DNA of 64,000 bases from Actinoplanes missouriensis 431 (GCF_000284295.1 NC_017093.1:2232001-2296000); one strand, 5' to 3'; positions 1 through 6,924 are shown, counted from the stretch's first letter. A program made the numbers and translations. Notes: generated by a model not told the origin, from the sequence alone.

Positions 1-155
1 ATCGGCATCGGCTCGCCGTCAGCGGGCGCGGGGCTGAAGAACGGCTTCGAGTCCGCCCACTCGAACACGACGGGCCAGTTGTCCTCAGTGAGCCGGACTG
101 CGGGGACGGTGAGGAAGCCGCGCTTGAACAGCTGGATGTGCTCGTTGATGGTCAT
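1..155 (-). CDS. hypothetical protein (partial, runs off the left edge)
   Basis: The first 51 residues are visible, starting MTINEHIQLFKRGFLTVPAV and continuing with a Trp-rich acidic stretch. The ATG at 155 overlaps the stop of the upstream gene (152-154) as ATGA, which fixes the start and indicates translational coupling. The family is not recognised. It is the last visible gene of the leftward operon of the mobile element. Confidence 0.6.
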   Translation of the reverse strand, partial: MTINEHIQLFKRGFLTVPAVRLTEDNWPVVFEWADSKPFFSPAPADGEPMP

Positions 156-889
156 GCGGCTTCACCGCCCCGGCGCGCGTCCTGAGCAGCCGAGAACCGC
201 TCCAGGTCGCACAGGTCGCAGCCGGCGGTCACACCGGGCTGGGCACCACATTCCAGGCAGCGCCCGGACTCGGCCCGCGCCACCTGCTCGGCGACCTGCT
301 CATCCGTCAACCGTTTGATGATCAGACGGTGCTGGTGGTACACCTGCCAGCCGAACTCGGTCAGCTTCATCGACCGGCTGTAGCCGTGATCGGCCGTCTC
401 GACGAACTCGACGATGCCTTTCGCTTCGAGCGCGTTCACGGTCTGCCTGTGCGCGGCATCGCCGTGGAAATGGGCGGTCGACACCGAGCCGTAGCCGCCC
501 GACAGCACATACCGTTCGATCTCCTCGGCCTGCGCTTCCGACAGGCGGACGCCCTTCGGCGTGACCGGCTTCGCGGCCGGGACCGGGGCGGCGGCAGCCT
601 CGAACCGGCTCCAATCGGCGGCGGCCCGCGCCTCGTAGGTGGCCCGCAGCCCCGACTTGACGAGGCGGCCGGCCTCAGCGGCGAACGTCTCAGGCCAGTC
701 CTTCACCCGGTCGGTGCGGGCCTTGTGCGTGGGCACGTATGCGAAGTTGCCGCCGCCCGTTGACTGGCATTCGTGGCCGGGCCGGGTCTGGCACTTCGGG
801 CACGTCACGGCGAGCGGGGCACGCAGGACGTCGATCAGGTCGACGGTGTTTGCGGTGGTCAGGGTGGCCTGAATGGTGCTGGAAGTCAT
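152..889 (-). CDS. zinc-finger protein of the mobile element
   Basis: 245 residues. An N-terminal CPKCQTRPGHEC motif (residues about 34-45) and a C-terminal CLECGAQPGVTAGCDLC motif are two candidate zinc-binding knuckles. The first resembles the small zinc-finger domain frequent in actinophage proteins. The middle (about 110-200) is predicted to be helical and could hold a winged-helix-like DNA-binding segment. The stop overlaps the next gene (ATGA). It faces the divergent gene at 964, so a promoter lies in 890-963. A DNA- or RNA-binding role is inferred; the exact function is unknown. Confidence 0.65.
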   Translation of the reverse strand: MTSSTIQATLTTANTVDLIDVLRAPLAVTCPKCQTRPGHECQSTGGGNFAYVPTHKARTDRVKDWPETFAAEAGRLVKSGLRATYEARAAADWSRFEAAAAPVPAAKPVTPKGVRLSEAQAEEIERYVLSGGYGSVSTAHFHGDAAHRQTVNALEAKGIVEFVETADHGYSRSMKLTEFGWQVYHQHRLIIKRLTDEQVAEQVARAESGRCLECGAQPGVTAGCDLCDLERFSAAQDARRGGEAA

Positions 890-944
890 GCAGAAACTCC
901 TTCAACGGCGAGAGCCGGAAGCTTGCACCAAGTGTACCTCAGTT

Positions 945-961
945 CGTGATGTAGCATCACG
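945..961. promoter_or_regulatory. 7-bp-arm palindrome overlapping a -10 element (operator)
   Basis: CGTGATG-TAG-CATCACG is a perfect inverted repeat with a 3-bp centre. It contains TAGCAT (952-957), a good -10 hexamer ending 6 bp before the ATG at 964, so the gene at 964 may be transcribed leaderless. Binding here would block that promoter. Autoregulation by the helix-turn-helix protein encoded at 964 is an inference. Confidence 0.45.
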
Positions 962-963
962 CT

Positions 964-1326
964 ATGAGTTCACGTAGTCAAGTCGCGCCCCAAAAGAGAT
1001 GTGTGGTCACGAACGCCAGCCGTGATCCAGGACATGCGACAATCCGGCCTATGCCGCGCCGCGCCAGGGCTTACAAAGAGACGCCCACCAGCCAGAAGCT
1101 CGACGAAGTCGTCAACCGGTACGACAAAGTTGAGAAGCAACTCGCTGCCCTGAGCGTCGAGCTGAAGACCGTGGTCGTCGAACTCGGCCGCGAAGTGCTG
1201 TCCAAAAGCACCAACCTGACGATGGCTGAGATCGGCAGGCGCGTCGGATGGACGCGGGAGTACGTCAGTCGAGTGGTCAGCGAAGCGAATGAACGCGATG
1301 GCTGGGTACCGCCCACCGAAAGCTGA
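964..1326 (+). CDS. small helix-turn-helix protein
   Basis: 120 residues from the ATG at 964. Residues about 45-75 look like a coiled coil (DKVEKQLAALSVELKTVV), followed by a helix-turn-helix (MAEIGRRVGWTREYVSRVVS) of the kind found in sigma-like or replication-control proteins. The start at 964 is supported by a -10-like TAGCAT placed for leaderless transcription. An internal ATG at 1051 is the alternative and would remove a poorly conserved-looking 29-residue leader. It is the only rightward gene within the leftward part of the element, so it may be a regulator of the operon. Confidence 0.65.
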   Translation: MSSRSQVAPQKRCVVTNASRDPGHATIRPMPRRARAYKETPTSQKLDEVVNRYDKVEKQLAALSVELKTVVVELGREVLSKSTNLTMAEIGRRVGWTREYVSRVVSEANERDGWVPPTES

Positions 1327-1328
1327 CT

Positions 1329-1625
1329 TCACGACGCCTGCCGCCACGACCACGGCATCTCCACCTCACGCCGCGTCCGGCAGGCCACGTGCTGGCAGCC
1401 CGACATGCGCACACACGAGCGGCAGTGCGGCAGCTTTGCCATCTCAGCTGCCTGAGCCTGCGAAGCGCCCAGCCATTCCCACGGAGCCCACGGCCGGTGA
1501 CCGCACGCCGCGACCGCCGAACCCGGCGTCAGCAGATGCCGGCGCTCACCCTCCGGCAGGAACCGCCACACAGGTTCCGCGGTGAGCACGGCCAGCATCG
1601 CCGCCACCTCGGCGTGCGCGGTCAC
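1329..1625 (-). CDS. hypothetical protein, Cys/His-rich
   Basis: 98 residues. The GTG start at 1625 overlaps the stop of the upstream gene (GTGA). Cys and His residues (ACGHRPWAPW, PHCRSCVRMSGCQHVAC) are spaced as in small zinc-binding phage proteins. It converges on the gene ending at 1326 with 2 bp between stops. No family is recognised; metal binding is inferred from residue spacing only. Confidence 0.55.
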   Translation of the reverse strand: MTAHAEVAAMLAVLTAEPVWRFLPEGERRHLLTPGSAVAACGHRPWAPWEWLGASQAQAAEMAKLPHCRSCVRMSGCQHVACRTRREVEMPWSWRQAS

Positions 1626-1855
1626 CGGTCCTCACCGTCCCGCTGCGTCTCGATGAACTCGGCCCAGAACGGATCCACCGGCTGACGCTGAGCGGGCACC
1701 AGACTGGGCACGTGCCGGGCCGTCTCGTCCTCCCACGCGGTCAACACGGCCAGACGCGCCTCCCACGTGCGCCGCCAATGCCGGATCATCAGCCACACCG
1801 CAGCCACCACGATCAGGGCGACAACACCGGCGCCGAACAGCTGCCAGTCACTCAC
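1622..1855 (-). CDS. small membrane protein
   Basis: 77 residues from the GTG at 1855, which lies just inside the end of the upstream gene (stop 1848-1850). The N-terminal sequence SDWQLFGAGVVALIVVAAVW is one transmembrane helix followed by the basic stop-transfer RHWRRTWEAR, so the C-terminal tail should be cytoplasmic. Mobile-element spread or transfer proteins often look like this, but no specific family is assigned. Confidence 0.6.
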   Translation of the reverse strand: MSDWQLFGAGVVALIVVAAVWLMIRHWRRTWEARLAVLTAWEDETARHVPSLVPAQRQPVDPFWAEFIETQRDGEDR

Positions 1856-2384
1856 CGGGATCACCGCGCTTGATCTCCTGCGTGGTCGCCGCATCCCAGC
1901 GGGCCTGACGGGCGGCCTGCGCCTTCAGGAACTGCTCGGTGCTGTCGACAAGCTGCCGACCAAGCTCGGACTGCCGCTGCTCAGTGATCCACTCGGCGTT
2001 CGCCTCGTTCGCACGCCGAGAAGCCTCGTCGAAGTAGTCGCCGCGGTTAGCGTTCTTGGTAGGCCAGCGGCTATCGCGCCGCTCGTTCACCGGACGCGCC
2101 GGCCGCAGCAGCACGTCCGGGCCGTCCTGCACCACCACACTGCCAGTGGGGTGCTCCTCGGCCACCGCATCGGCGATCGCGGCCAGGTCGGCGTCGTCGT
2201 CGGCGGGCACCACCTCATCGTCGCGCATCCAGGACAGCGCCCACGCGATTACGGCGAACAGCGCCAGCCAGCCCAGCATCGAGCCGACCGCCAGGAGCAG
2301 GTCACCCCACTCATGCCGGGCCAGGCTGATCAGATCAGCGGTCGTCATCGTCTCCGGGGCATCCCAGAACACGGCCGCGCTCAC
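1848..2384 (-). CDS. membrane-anchored hypothetical protein
   Basis: 178 residues from the GTG at 2384, which overlaps the TGA of the 54-residue gene upstream (GTGA). One strong transmembrane segment lies at about residues 28-52 (GSMLGWLALFAVIAWALSW). It is followed by an acidic region and a charged, Gln/Arg-rich C-terminal half (about 100-178) that is probably a long helix or coiled coil. The family is not recognised. Confidence 0.6.
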   Translation of the reverse strand: MSAAVFWDAPETMTTADLISLARHEWGDLLLAVGSMLGWLALFAVIAWALSWMRDDEVVPADDDADLAAIADAVAEEHPTGSVVVQDGPDVLLRPARPVNERRDSRWPTKNANRGDYFDEASRRANEANAEWITEQRQSELGRQLVDSTEQFLKAQAARQARWDAATTQEIKRGDPGE

Positions 2385-2545
2385 CGTGGACCCACCATGA
2401 CCACGCGGGCTGGGGTCCACGGCAGCACGATCCGCCGCGTCTCGGTGTGGAAGTCGGCGAGCGTGTGCGCCCGCAGATCAGCGGTGTCCTCACCGTGCAG
2501 GCGGTGCCGGCCGATGTACGGCCGATCCTCGATCTCAGAAGGCAT
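2381..2545 (-). CDS. hypothetical protein, 54 residues
   Basis: A small gene starting at the ATG at 2545 (MPSEIEDRPYIGRHRLHGED) and ending with a GTGA overlap onto the membrane-protein gene downstream. The overlap and the codon pattern support translation. A purine-rich stretch before the ATG (2548-2560 region, complementary to ctcctcaggt) can serve as ribosome binding site. Function unknown. Confidence 0.55.
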   Translation of the reverse strand: MPSEIEDRPYIGRHRLHGEDTADLRAHTLADFHTETRRIVLPWTPARVVMVGPR

Positions 2546-2612
2546 TGCAGCTCCTCAGGTAGGGAGCGGATAAGGACGCGGGGAGTGGGGGAGGGGAGAC
2601 CGGCAGTGGCGG

Positions 2613-2864
2613 TCAGTGCGTGATGTGGAAGACCGGGCGGTCGAGCGGCTTCGGCTCACGTGCGGCCTTGCGATCCGGAGATCGGCGGCGCTTCCTGTCC
2701 GGCACCGTTGCGGGATTCCGGCCAGCAGGAACCGGCTGATACCAGCCATGCGTAAGCTCGGCCTGCCGTTGGCCCGCCAGCAACCCGCGGCGGTACGCCC
2801 AGCGGGTACGGATCAGGAACGACAGCAGCAGCCCAGCCCACAGGGCCAGCAGCACGGCGATCAC
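2613..2864 (-). CDS. small membrane protein
   Basis: 83 residues. The GTG start at 2864 overlaps the upstream stop (GTGA). Residues 1-20 (IAVLLALWAGLLLSFLI) form a transmembrane helix, followed by a very basic Arg/Lys-rich cytoplasmic tail (RKRRRSPDRKAAREPK). This topology matches small spread/transfer-type or phage membrane peptides. No function is assigned. Confidence 0.55.
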   Translation of the reverse strand: MIAVLLALWAGLLLSFLIRTRWAYRRGLLAGQRQAELTHGWYQPVPAGRNPATVPDRKRRRSPDRKAAREPKPLDRPVFHITH

Positions 2865-2995
2865 CGGTCGGCCCTCGCCGCCCGCATCTCACGCAGCTCG
2901 TCCAGCCACGCCGACATCACCGGCGCCGGGTACGGCTGCACATCACGGTCGGCCTTACGGATCCGGCGGGCACGACGCCACGCGCGCAGATTCAT
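2861..2995 (-). CDS. hypothetical basic peptide, 44 residues
   Basis: Reads MNLRAWRRARRIRKADRDVQ and then a short helical tail. The ATG at 2995 overlaps the TGA of the methyltransferase gene (2992-2994), and its own stop overlaps the next gene as GTGA. Coupling on both sides supports it as a real gene of the operon. Highly basic; nucleic-acid contact is possible, but nothing more can be said. Confidence 0.5.
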   Translation of the reverse strand: MNLRAWRRARRIRKADRDVQPYPAPVMSAWLDELREMRAARADR

Positions 2996-4344
2996 GCGGC
3001 CACCTGCACTTCGGCCGTCAGCTCACGAACAGCGGCCCGGAACGTCGGCAGCAGCTGCAGGGCGTACGCGCACTGCCGGGGGTTCACGCCGTTACCGGCC
3101 AGCTTCAGGGCGTCCTTGCGCTCAACGACATCCGTGAGCCAGCCAGGCGGCAAGCCTTGCATGAACTCCGGGAATGCGGGGGAGAGGCGCGGCTTGCCGT
3201 TCCGGCCGGGCTCCGTCGGATCAGGGGCCGACAAGCCGTAGGCGAGCTCGTGCCGGCGGACCGCTGCGGCGTACTTCCCGAAGCGTTCCGGCTGCACCGC
3301 CGCCGGAAGCATCACGTCACCGGACGAGCCGCGCTGGTTCGGGCCACCCTTCTCGCCGTCGGATGCGCGAGGGGTCGGCAGCATCGGTGCCAGGGCATCG
3401 AGTGAGGGTCGTATCGCCGCACCCTGCGAGGGGGACTGGTTGTTGCCGTACGGGGTGGCGGTTGGCGTGGGCAGCATGGCGACGGCGGTCCTGATCTCAG
3501 GACCGCCGTCGCCATGCTGCCCGGCCCCGTTCGTGTCCGACACCCGCGGTGTCGGAAGCAGGTTCAACAGCACCTCCGACAGCGGCGGACGCCACCCCTC
3601 CGAAGCGCGCCGGCCAGGCGTGCCCGTGTCGGAAGCCTTCGGCGTCGGCAGGATGTGGTCGTTAGCGCCGCACGTATCGGCGGGCATCTCCCATGCCGTG
3701 CCGCCCTGCGTGAACCCGGCAGCGGGCCAGCGCAGCGCCTCGAAATCACCGAACAGCACGTCCTGCGCGGGAGCCCAGCCACCCGACAGCGCACCGGGAC
3801 GGCGGTGCGCGACCGGGTCCGACATCGGCCGGCGCGCCTCGGCCAGGGTGGCGGCGATGAAAACCCTGTGCCGATGGTGACACGCACCCACCTTGCAGGC
3901 ACCCACCGTCGTCCACGACACCGTGTAGCCCAGCTTGTCCAGGTCGGCGAGGATGGACCCGAACACCTGGCCCTGCTCGATCGTCAGCAGGCCCTGCACG
4001 TTCTCGAAGACAGCCAGCGGCGGCATTAGGTCCCTGACAGCGGGCAGCACGCCGGTCGGCCACAAATGCCGCTCGTCCTCCGAGCCACGACGTCGGCCGG
4101 CGTGACTGAAGCCTTGACAGGGGAAGCCCGAGGTGAAGATGTCCACCGGCTCGGCTGTCGCCCAGTCGTACGCGGTGATGTCGCCGTGGTTCGGCACATC
4201 TGGGTAGTGGTGGGCGAGCACCTTCGATGCACCAGGATCGACCTCGGCGTACCAGGCGTGCTCAACCGGCAGCAGCTCCGACAGGGCCAGGAATATGCCG
4301 GCGTAACCCTCGCATTGGCCACCGATTTTCAGCGGGGCCATCAT
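2992..4344 (-). CDS. DNA (cytosine-5-)-methyltransferase
   Basis: 450 residues from the ATG at 4344, which overlaps the stop of the upstream gene (ATGA). It carries the C5-methyltransferase motifs in order: an AdoMet-binding motif I variant (EGYAGIFLAL), PCQGF with the catalytic Cys (motif IV), FENVQGL (motif VI), RHRVFI (motif VIII) and LAGNGV near the C-terminus (motif X). Between about residues 230 and 330, where target recognition is expected, the sequence LPTP recurs four times (LPTPKASD, LPTPRVSD, LPTPTAT, LPTPRASD). A perfect 26-bp inverted repeat lies inside this segment (3469-3522). No cognate endonuclease is adjacent, so it is probably an orphan methyltransferase protecting the element; specificity is unknown. 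Confidence 0.92.
   Translation of the reverse strand: MMAPLKIGGQCEGYAGIFLALSELLPVEHAWYAEVDPGASKVLAHHYPDVPNHGDITAYDWATAEPVDIFTSGFPCQGFSHAGRRRGSEDERHLWPTGVLPAVRDLMPPLAVFENVQGLLTIEQGQVFGSILADLDKLGYTVSWTTVGACKVGACHHRHRVFIAATLAEARRPMSDPVAHRRPGALSGGWAPAQDVLFGDFEALRWPAAGFTQGGTAWEMPADTCGANDHILPTPKASDTGTPGRRASEGWRPPLSEVLLNLLPTPRVSDTNGAGQHGDGGPEIRTAVAMLPTPTATPYGNNQSPSQGAAIRPSLDALAPMLPTPRASDGEKGGPNQRGSSGDVMLPAAVQPERFGKYAAAVRRHELAYGLSAPDPTEPGRNGKPRLSPAFPEFMQGLPPGWLTDVVERKDALKLAGNGVNPRQCAYALQLLPTFRAAVRELTAEVQVAA
3469..3522. repeat. 26-bp perfect inverted repeat, 2-nt loop, inside the methyltransferase gene
   Basis: Left arm 3469-3494 begins GGGCAGCATGGCGACGGCGG and ends TCCTGA. The central TC is 3495-3496, and the right arm 3497-3522 is its exact reverse complement. 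It lies in the LPTP-repeat part of the coding sequence and is read as protein on the minus strand. A hairpin this long in DNA or mRNA could slow transcription or translation, or mark a past inverted duplication. Confidence 0.85.
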
Positions 4345-4556
4345 GCGACCGCTTGACCGTTGGCGAGGACCCACCGGGGACGCTTCAGCGCGATCTCACG
4401 CCATCCGGTTTCGGAGCCCGCCCAGTCCCGGTAGCAGTCGAGCGTGCCGGGGCAGGCCGGGTCGGAGCAGTACGCGCAGCCGGGCGCGGCGAGTGTGCCA
4501 GTATTGCCGGGTTTACTGCCCGCAACCACTGGCGGGCGGATAGTATCGACAGTCAT
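4341..4556 (-). CDS. hypothetical Cys-rich protein
   Basis: 71 residues, ATG at 4556. CAYCSDPACPGTLDC (about residues 27-41) carries four cysteines in a zinc-knuckle-like spacing. The stop overlaps the methyltransferase start (ATGA), so the two are coupled; it might assist the methyltransferase, but this is inference from position. A 70-bp gap upstream (4557-4625) breaks the otherwise overlapping operon and holds a small hairpin (CCTCA-TGAGG arms). Confidence 0.6.
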   Translation of the reverse strand: MTVDTIRPPVVAGSKPGNTGTLAAPGCAYCSDPACPGTLDCYRDWAGSETGWREIALKRPRWVLANGQAVA

Positions 4557-4625
4557 AACGCCTCATCTCGGAGTGAGGTGCAGAAAGCGGACGGCTCCCA
4601 GGGCATTGGGGGCCGTTTTCGTGTC

Positions 4626-4829
4626 TCAGGAACTGGTGAGCGCCGGGCTCGTCGCGACGACCACGACCGGGGTAGGCGCGAACGCCTCCACCTCGACCCG
4701 CTCCACCGGAATGCCACGGCGATCCGCCTCCGCCAGGGCGGCGAACACGTCGTCGAATGTGTGCTCGATACCGCGCCACACGAACAGCGCCTGACCGCCA
4801 GGCAGTGGGGTGATCGTGGCCGGGCTCAT
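4626..4829 (-). CDS. hypothetical protein, 67 residues
   Basis: Starts at the ATG at 4829 (MSPATITPLPGGQALFVWRG), which overlaps the stop of the GIY-YIG/XRE gene (ATGA). The remainder is a compact mixed alpha/beta-like sequence with a hydrophobic Val-rich end (VVVVATSP). Small proteins of this look are common in actinophage early regions; no family is assigned. Confidence 0.55.
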   Translation of the reverse strand: MSPATITPLPGGQALFVWRGIEHTFDDVFAALAEADRRGIPVERVEVEAFAPTPVVVVATSPALTSS

Positions 4830-5527
4830 GGGGTCACCCCTGTGAGGTCGGCCTCGGCGAGGTAGCCGAGCGCGATCACGGCCTCCAGCAGGGGAATGCC
4901 GAGGTACAGGCACAGGACGCGGACCTGCTCACTGCCGGGGTTATCGGTTTTCCCGTTCTCCCAGCGCGTCAACGACGCCCGCGACACCCCGGTTGCCTGT
5001 GCAACTTGATCCTGCGACAGGCCTCTGGCGGTTCTGGCATCGGCGATGAGCCGACCGAATTGGCTGGGCGAGCCGGTTGGTCGCGAAGCTGGCAGGGCGG
5101 GTTCCTCGTGGCGCACCACCTGATATCCCGCGGTTCGCCGGCGAAGACCGTTCGCGCGGAGACTGTTAACAAACGGGCCGGTGCCTTCACCGAGTTCAAG
5201 TTCACCGCAGAGCTCGACGAGCTTTGCAAAGTCGACGCCCTCGAAATATTCGTGCGTCTTCTTCATTGCCCGGCCAGTAGGCGACAGGGCCTGAGCGAGG
5301 GCAATCACCGCACGTTCGGTGAACTGGTAGCCGGAGTGCGCTGGCGACAGCCACCAGTCGGTGAGGGCGACGCCGAACCGGGAGCTGTTGTAGACGTGCA
5401 CGGTAAGGCGGGTCTTCGGCGACGTCGTCATCCCGACCTTGATCGTGCTGTTGGAGAAGGCGAGGACGTACACGTAGCCGGTGCCGTCCGTGAGAGTTGG
5501 AGGGCAGTCCTGCGGCGAGAACATCAT
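4826..5527 (-). CDS. GIY-YIG/T5orf172-like domain fused to an XRE helix-turn-helix
   Basis: 233 residues. The N-terminal half (about 15-100) reads GYVYVLAFSNSTIKVGMTTS followed by an Arg in TRLTVH and a Glu in FTERAV. These look like the Y-x-Y strand pair, Arg and Glu of the GIY-YIG/T5orf172 fold. The C-terminal part (about 150-215) is a lambda-repressor-type helix-turn-helix (LSQDQVAQATGVSRASLTRW). A nuclease-like or DNA-binding head joined to a sequence-specific reader is unusual. The start at 5527 overlaps the upstream stop (ATGA), and a second ATG follows at once. Catalysis is not proven; the domain may only bind DNA. Confidence 0.7.
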   Translation of the reverse strand: MMFSPQDCPPTLTDGTGYVYVLAFSNSTIKVGMTTSPKTRLTVHVYNSSRFGVALTDWWLSPAHSGYQFTERAVIALAQALSPTGRAMKKTHEYFEGVDFAKLVELCGELELGEGTGPFVNSLRANGLRRRTAGYQVVRHEEPALPASRPTGSPSQFGRLIADARTARGLSQDQVAQATGVSRASLTRWENGKTDNPGSEQVRVLCLYLGIPLLEAVIALGYLAEADLTGVTP

Positions 5528-5883
5528 GCCGCGGCCTTCTTCGTGCCGCGCCGGCTTTGAGCCTTCGCGGAGGACTCGCGGGCGGCGGCCATCTCATCGA
5601 CCTCGGGCGTGACGGCCGGGCTGCCGAGTTCGCCGCCGCGGCTGTACTGGGTGAGGAACTTGGAGACCTGCAGCGGGGTCATGCACCGGGCCGTGCCGTA
5701 GTTGACGTGCTCCACCTTGTCGGCCCGGCAGTCCCGCAGCAGGCTGATGGAGGAGACTCCGCAGCGCTCGGCGACCTTGTCGATGGGGGTGGCCCCGTCG
5801 GGGGTGGCTCCGCTGATGCGCAGGTTGGACAGCATGAGGGCGTAGAAGTCGGTGACCTCGTCGAACGTCCAGGTCTCTTTCAT
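5524..5883 (-). CDS. hypothetical protein with a helix-turn-helix-like middle
   Basis: 119 residues, starting MKETWTFDEVTDFYALMLSN. Residues about 33-55 (DKVAERCGVSSISLLRDCR) resemble a helix-turn-helix. The tail is Ala/Lys/Arg-rich (SAKAQSRRGTKKAAA). It overlaps the XRE gene upstream (ATGA at 5880-5883) and the fusion gene downstream, so it is the second gene of the leftward operon. A regulatory or replication-control role is possible; the family is not recognised. Confidence 0.6.
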   Translation of the reverse strand: MKETWTFDEVTDFYALMLSNLRISGATPDGATPIDKVAERCGVSSISLLRDCRADKVEHVNYGTARCMTPLQVSKFLTQYSRGGELGSPAVTPEVDEMAAARESSAKAQSRRGTKKAAA

Positions 5884-6116
5884 GCGGCGACCTTCGACAC
5901 GGTGTTCCGGGGTGCCTGGAAGGTGATGCGGGTGAGCGGAACGTTGAGGACGCGGGCCATAGCGAGCCGCGTGGCAGGGGACCCGTTCGCGAGGCCGTTC
6001 TCGATGCGCGATACGTAGCCGCGGTCTTTACCGACGCGTTCGGCGAACTGGGTCAGGTTGAGGCCCTGCTCCTCACGGAGGCGGCGGATGGTGTCGCCGT
6101 CGGAGTAAGTAGGCAT
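5880..6116 (-). CDS. XRE-family regulator, first gene of the leftward operon (Cro-like position)
   Basis: 78 residues from the ATG at 6116. A complete XRE helix-turn-helix occupies residues about 5-60 (RRLREEQGLNLTQFAERVGK then YVSRIENG). An upstream in-frame start at 6212 would add 32 residues that overlap the promoter half-sites, so the short form is preferred. It faces the repressor-like gene at 6257. The 140-bp spacer holds three TCGGCAA/T half-sites, as expected for a phage-type bistable switch. Confidence 0.75.
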   Translation of the reverse strand: MPTYSDGDTIRRLREEQGLNLTQFAERVGKDRGYVSRIENGLANGSPATRLAMARVLNVPLTRITFQAPRNTVSKVAA

Positions 6117-6117
6117 G

Positions 6118-6186
6118 TCGGCAACAGTAGGCGCGGATTGGCAAGTTTTCAAGCACTGTTCGGCATCTTCGTGCCTAAGTTGCCGA
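6118..6186. promoter_or_regulatory. divergent operator region with three TCGGCAA-type half-sites
   Basis: TCGGCAA at 6118-6124, TCGGCAT at 6160-6166 and the inverse TTGCCGA at 6180-6186 lie between two divergent DNA-binding protein genes. The second and third are inverted relative to each other (TTCGGCA and TGCCGAA, 15 bp apart). This layout fits operators of a CI/Cro-like switch; binding is inferred. Confidence 0.4.
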
Positions 6187-6256
6187 AGTTCGCCCCGCCG
6201 GACGTCGTTCATCGACTAACGTCGAGATGTCGCCGTTCTGTTGGGGGAGTGATGAC

Positions 6257-6793
6257 ATGACCAGGCCCTTGCTCGATGTTGCCGATCCGTGCCTGTTTAA
6301 TGAGGGCATGCCCGCCGACTGGGAACAACTCGCACACCACGTCATCCGCCGACGTATCCAACTCGGCTACCCCACACGGCAGGCCTTCCTCACCGTCACC
6401 CGGCTCAAAGCCCGCACCCTCGGCGACATCGAAACCGCCCGCAAGACCGGCTACCACGCCGCCACCCTCAACGCCCTTGAACACGACCTGCAGTGGGCGG
6501 CCGGCAGCATCGCCGCCATCCTCGACGGCGGCGAACCCCGCATCGCAGCCAGTACACCGCCAGCTGAGCAGGCCGCCCGCGCCACCGATGACGATCTGCC
6601 CGACGACCCGATCCTGCGACTCATCGGCGCCAACCTTCCCGAAGACCGCAAGAAGGCTCTCGTCAGGCAGCTGCTCGACGAGCAGCAGCGCTTCGCCCAG
6701 CGGCGCGCCGACGAACTGCTGCGCGAGGCGTACGGGCATCACCAGGCGACCCCTTTCGGGGGCGGTGAAACGCCCACCGGAACAGGCCGGTGA
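6257..6793 (+). CDS. repressor-like helix-turn-helix protein of the element
   Basis: 178 residues from the ATG at 6257, with the purine-rich GGGGGAGTGA just upstream. An earlier in-frame start at 6227 lacks a good ribosome site. Residues about 15-75 match the helix-turn-helix repressor type seen in actinobacterial phages and integrative elements (QLAHHVIRRRIQLGYPTRQA, then a helix ending SIAAILDGGEP). The C-terminal half is acidic, then helical (ILRLIGANLPEDRKKALVRQ). As the only rightward gene facing the early operon, it is the likely immunity repressor. Confidence 0.7.
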   Translation: MTRPLLDVADPCLFNEGMPADWEQLAHHVIRRRIQLGYPTRQAFLTVTRLKARTLGDIETARKTGYHAATLNALEHDLQWAAGSIAAILDGGEPRIAASTPPAEQAARATDDDLPDDPILRLIGANLPEDRKKALVRQLLDEQQRFAQRRADELLREAYGHHQATPFGGGETPTGTGR

Positions 6794-6876
6794 CCCCACG
6801 GTGACCCCAAAGCCAAACGGAGATCAATAAGCGGTGATTTCCCGGCTCCGGTTGATACGACACTGAAAACGCCTTG

Positions 6877-6896
6877 ACCTCTACCTACGTTCAGGT
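6877..6896. promoter_or_regulatory. MerR-type operator candidate upstream of the ABC exporter
   Basis: ACCTCTAC-CTAC-GTTCAGGT is an imperfect palindrome (6 of 8 arm positions match) starting inside a TTGACC -35-like hexamer (6874-6879). MerR-family activators bind such palindromes in a long -35/-10 spacer. No clean -10 is visible 19-20 bp downstream and no merR gene is adjacent, so this is tentative. Confidence 0.3.
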
Positions 6897-6924
6897 GCAA
6901 ACCTCCCTGTGAGGGGGAGGCGAC

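Larger units (their letters stand above)
1..6795. mobile_element. integrated element (prophage or integrative element), right-hand part
   Basis: A leftward block of small, mostly unknown genes, nearly all joined by 4-bp stop/start overlaps, runs from 6116 to the left window edge. It faces a divergent repressor-like gene at 6257-6793. A C5 DNA methyltransferase, XRE regulators, Cys-rich peptides and small one-helix membrane proteins are typical early genes of actinobacterial temperate phages or integrative elements. The next rightward gene is an ordinary chromosomal ABC exporter, so the element should end between 6794 and 6925. No integrase, tail, capsid or transfer gene is visible, so phage and conjugative element cannot be told apart, and no att repeat can be named without the left end. 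Confidence 0.6.
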
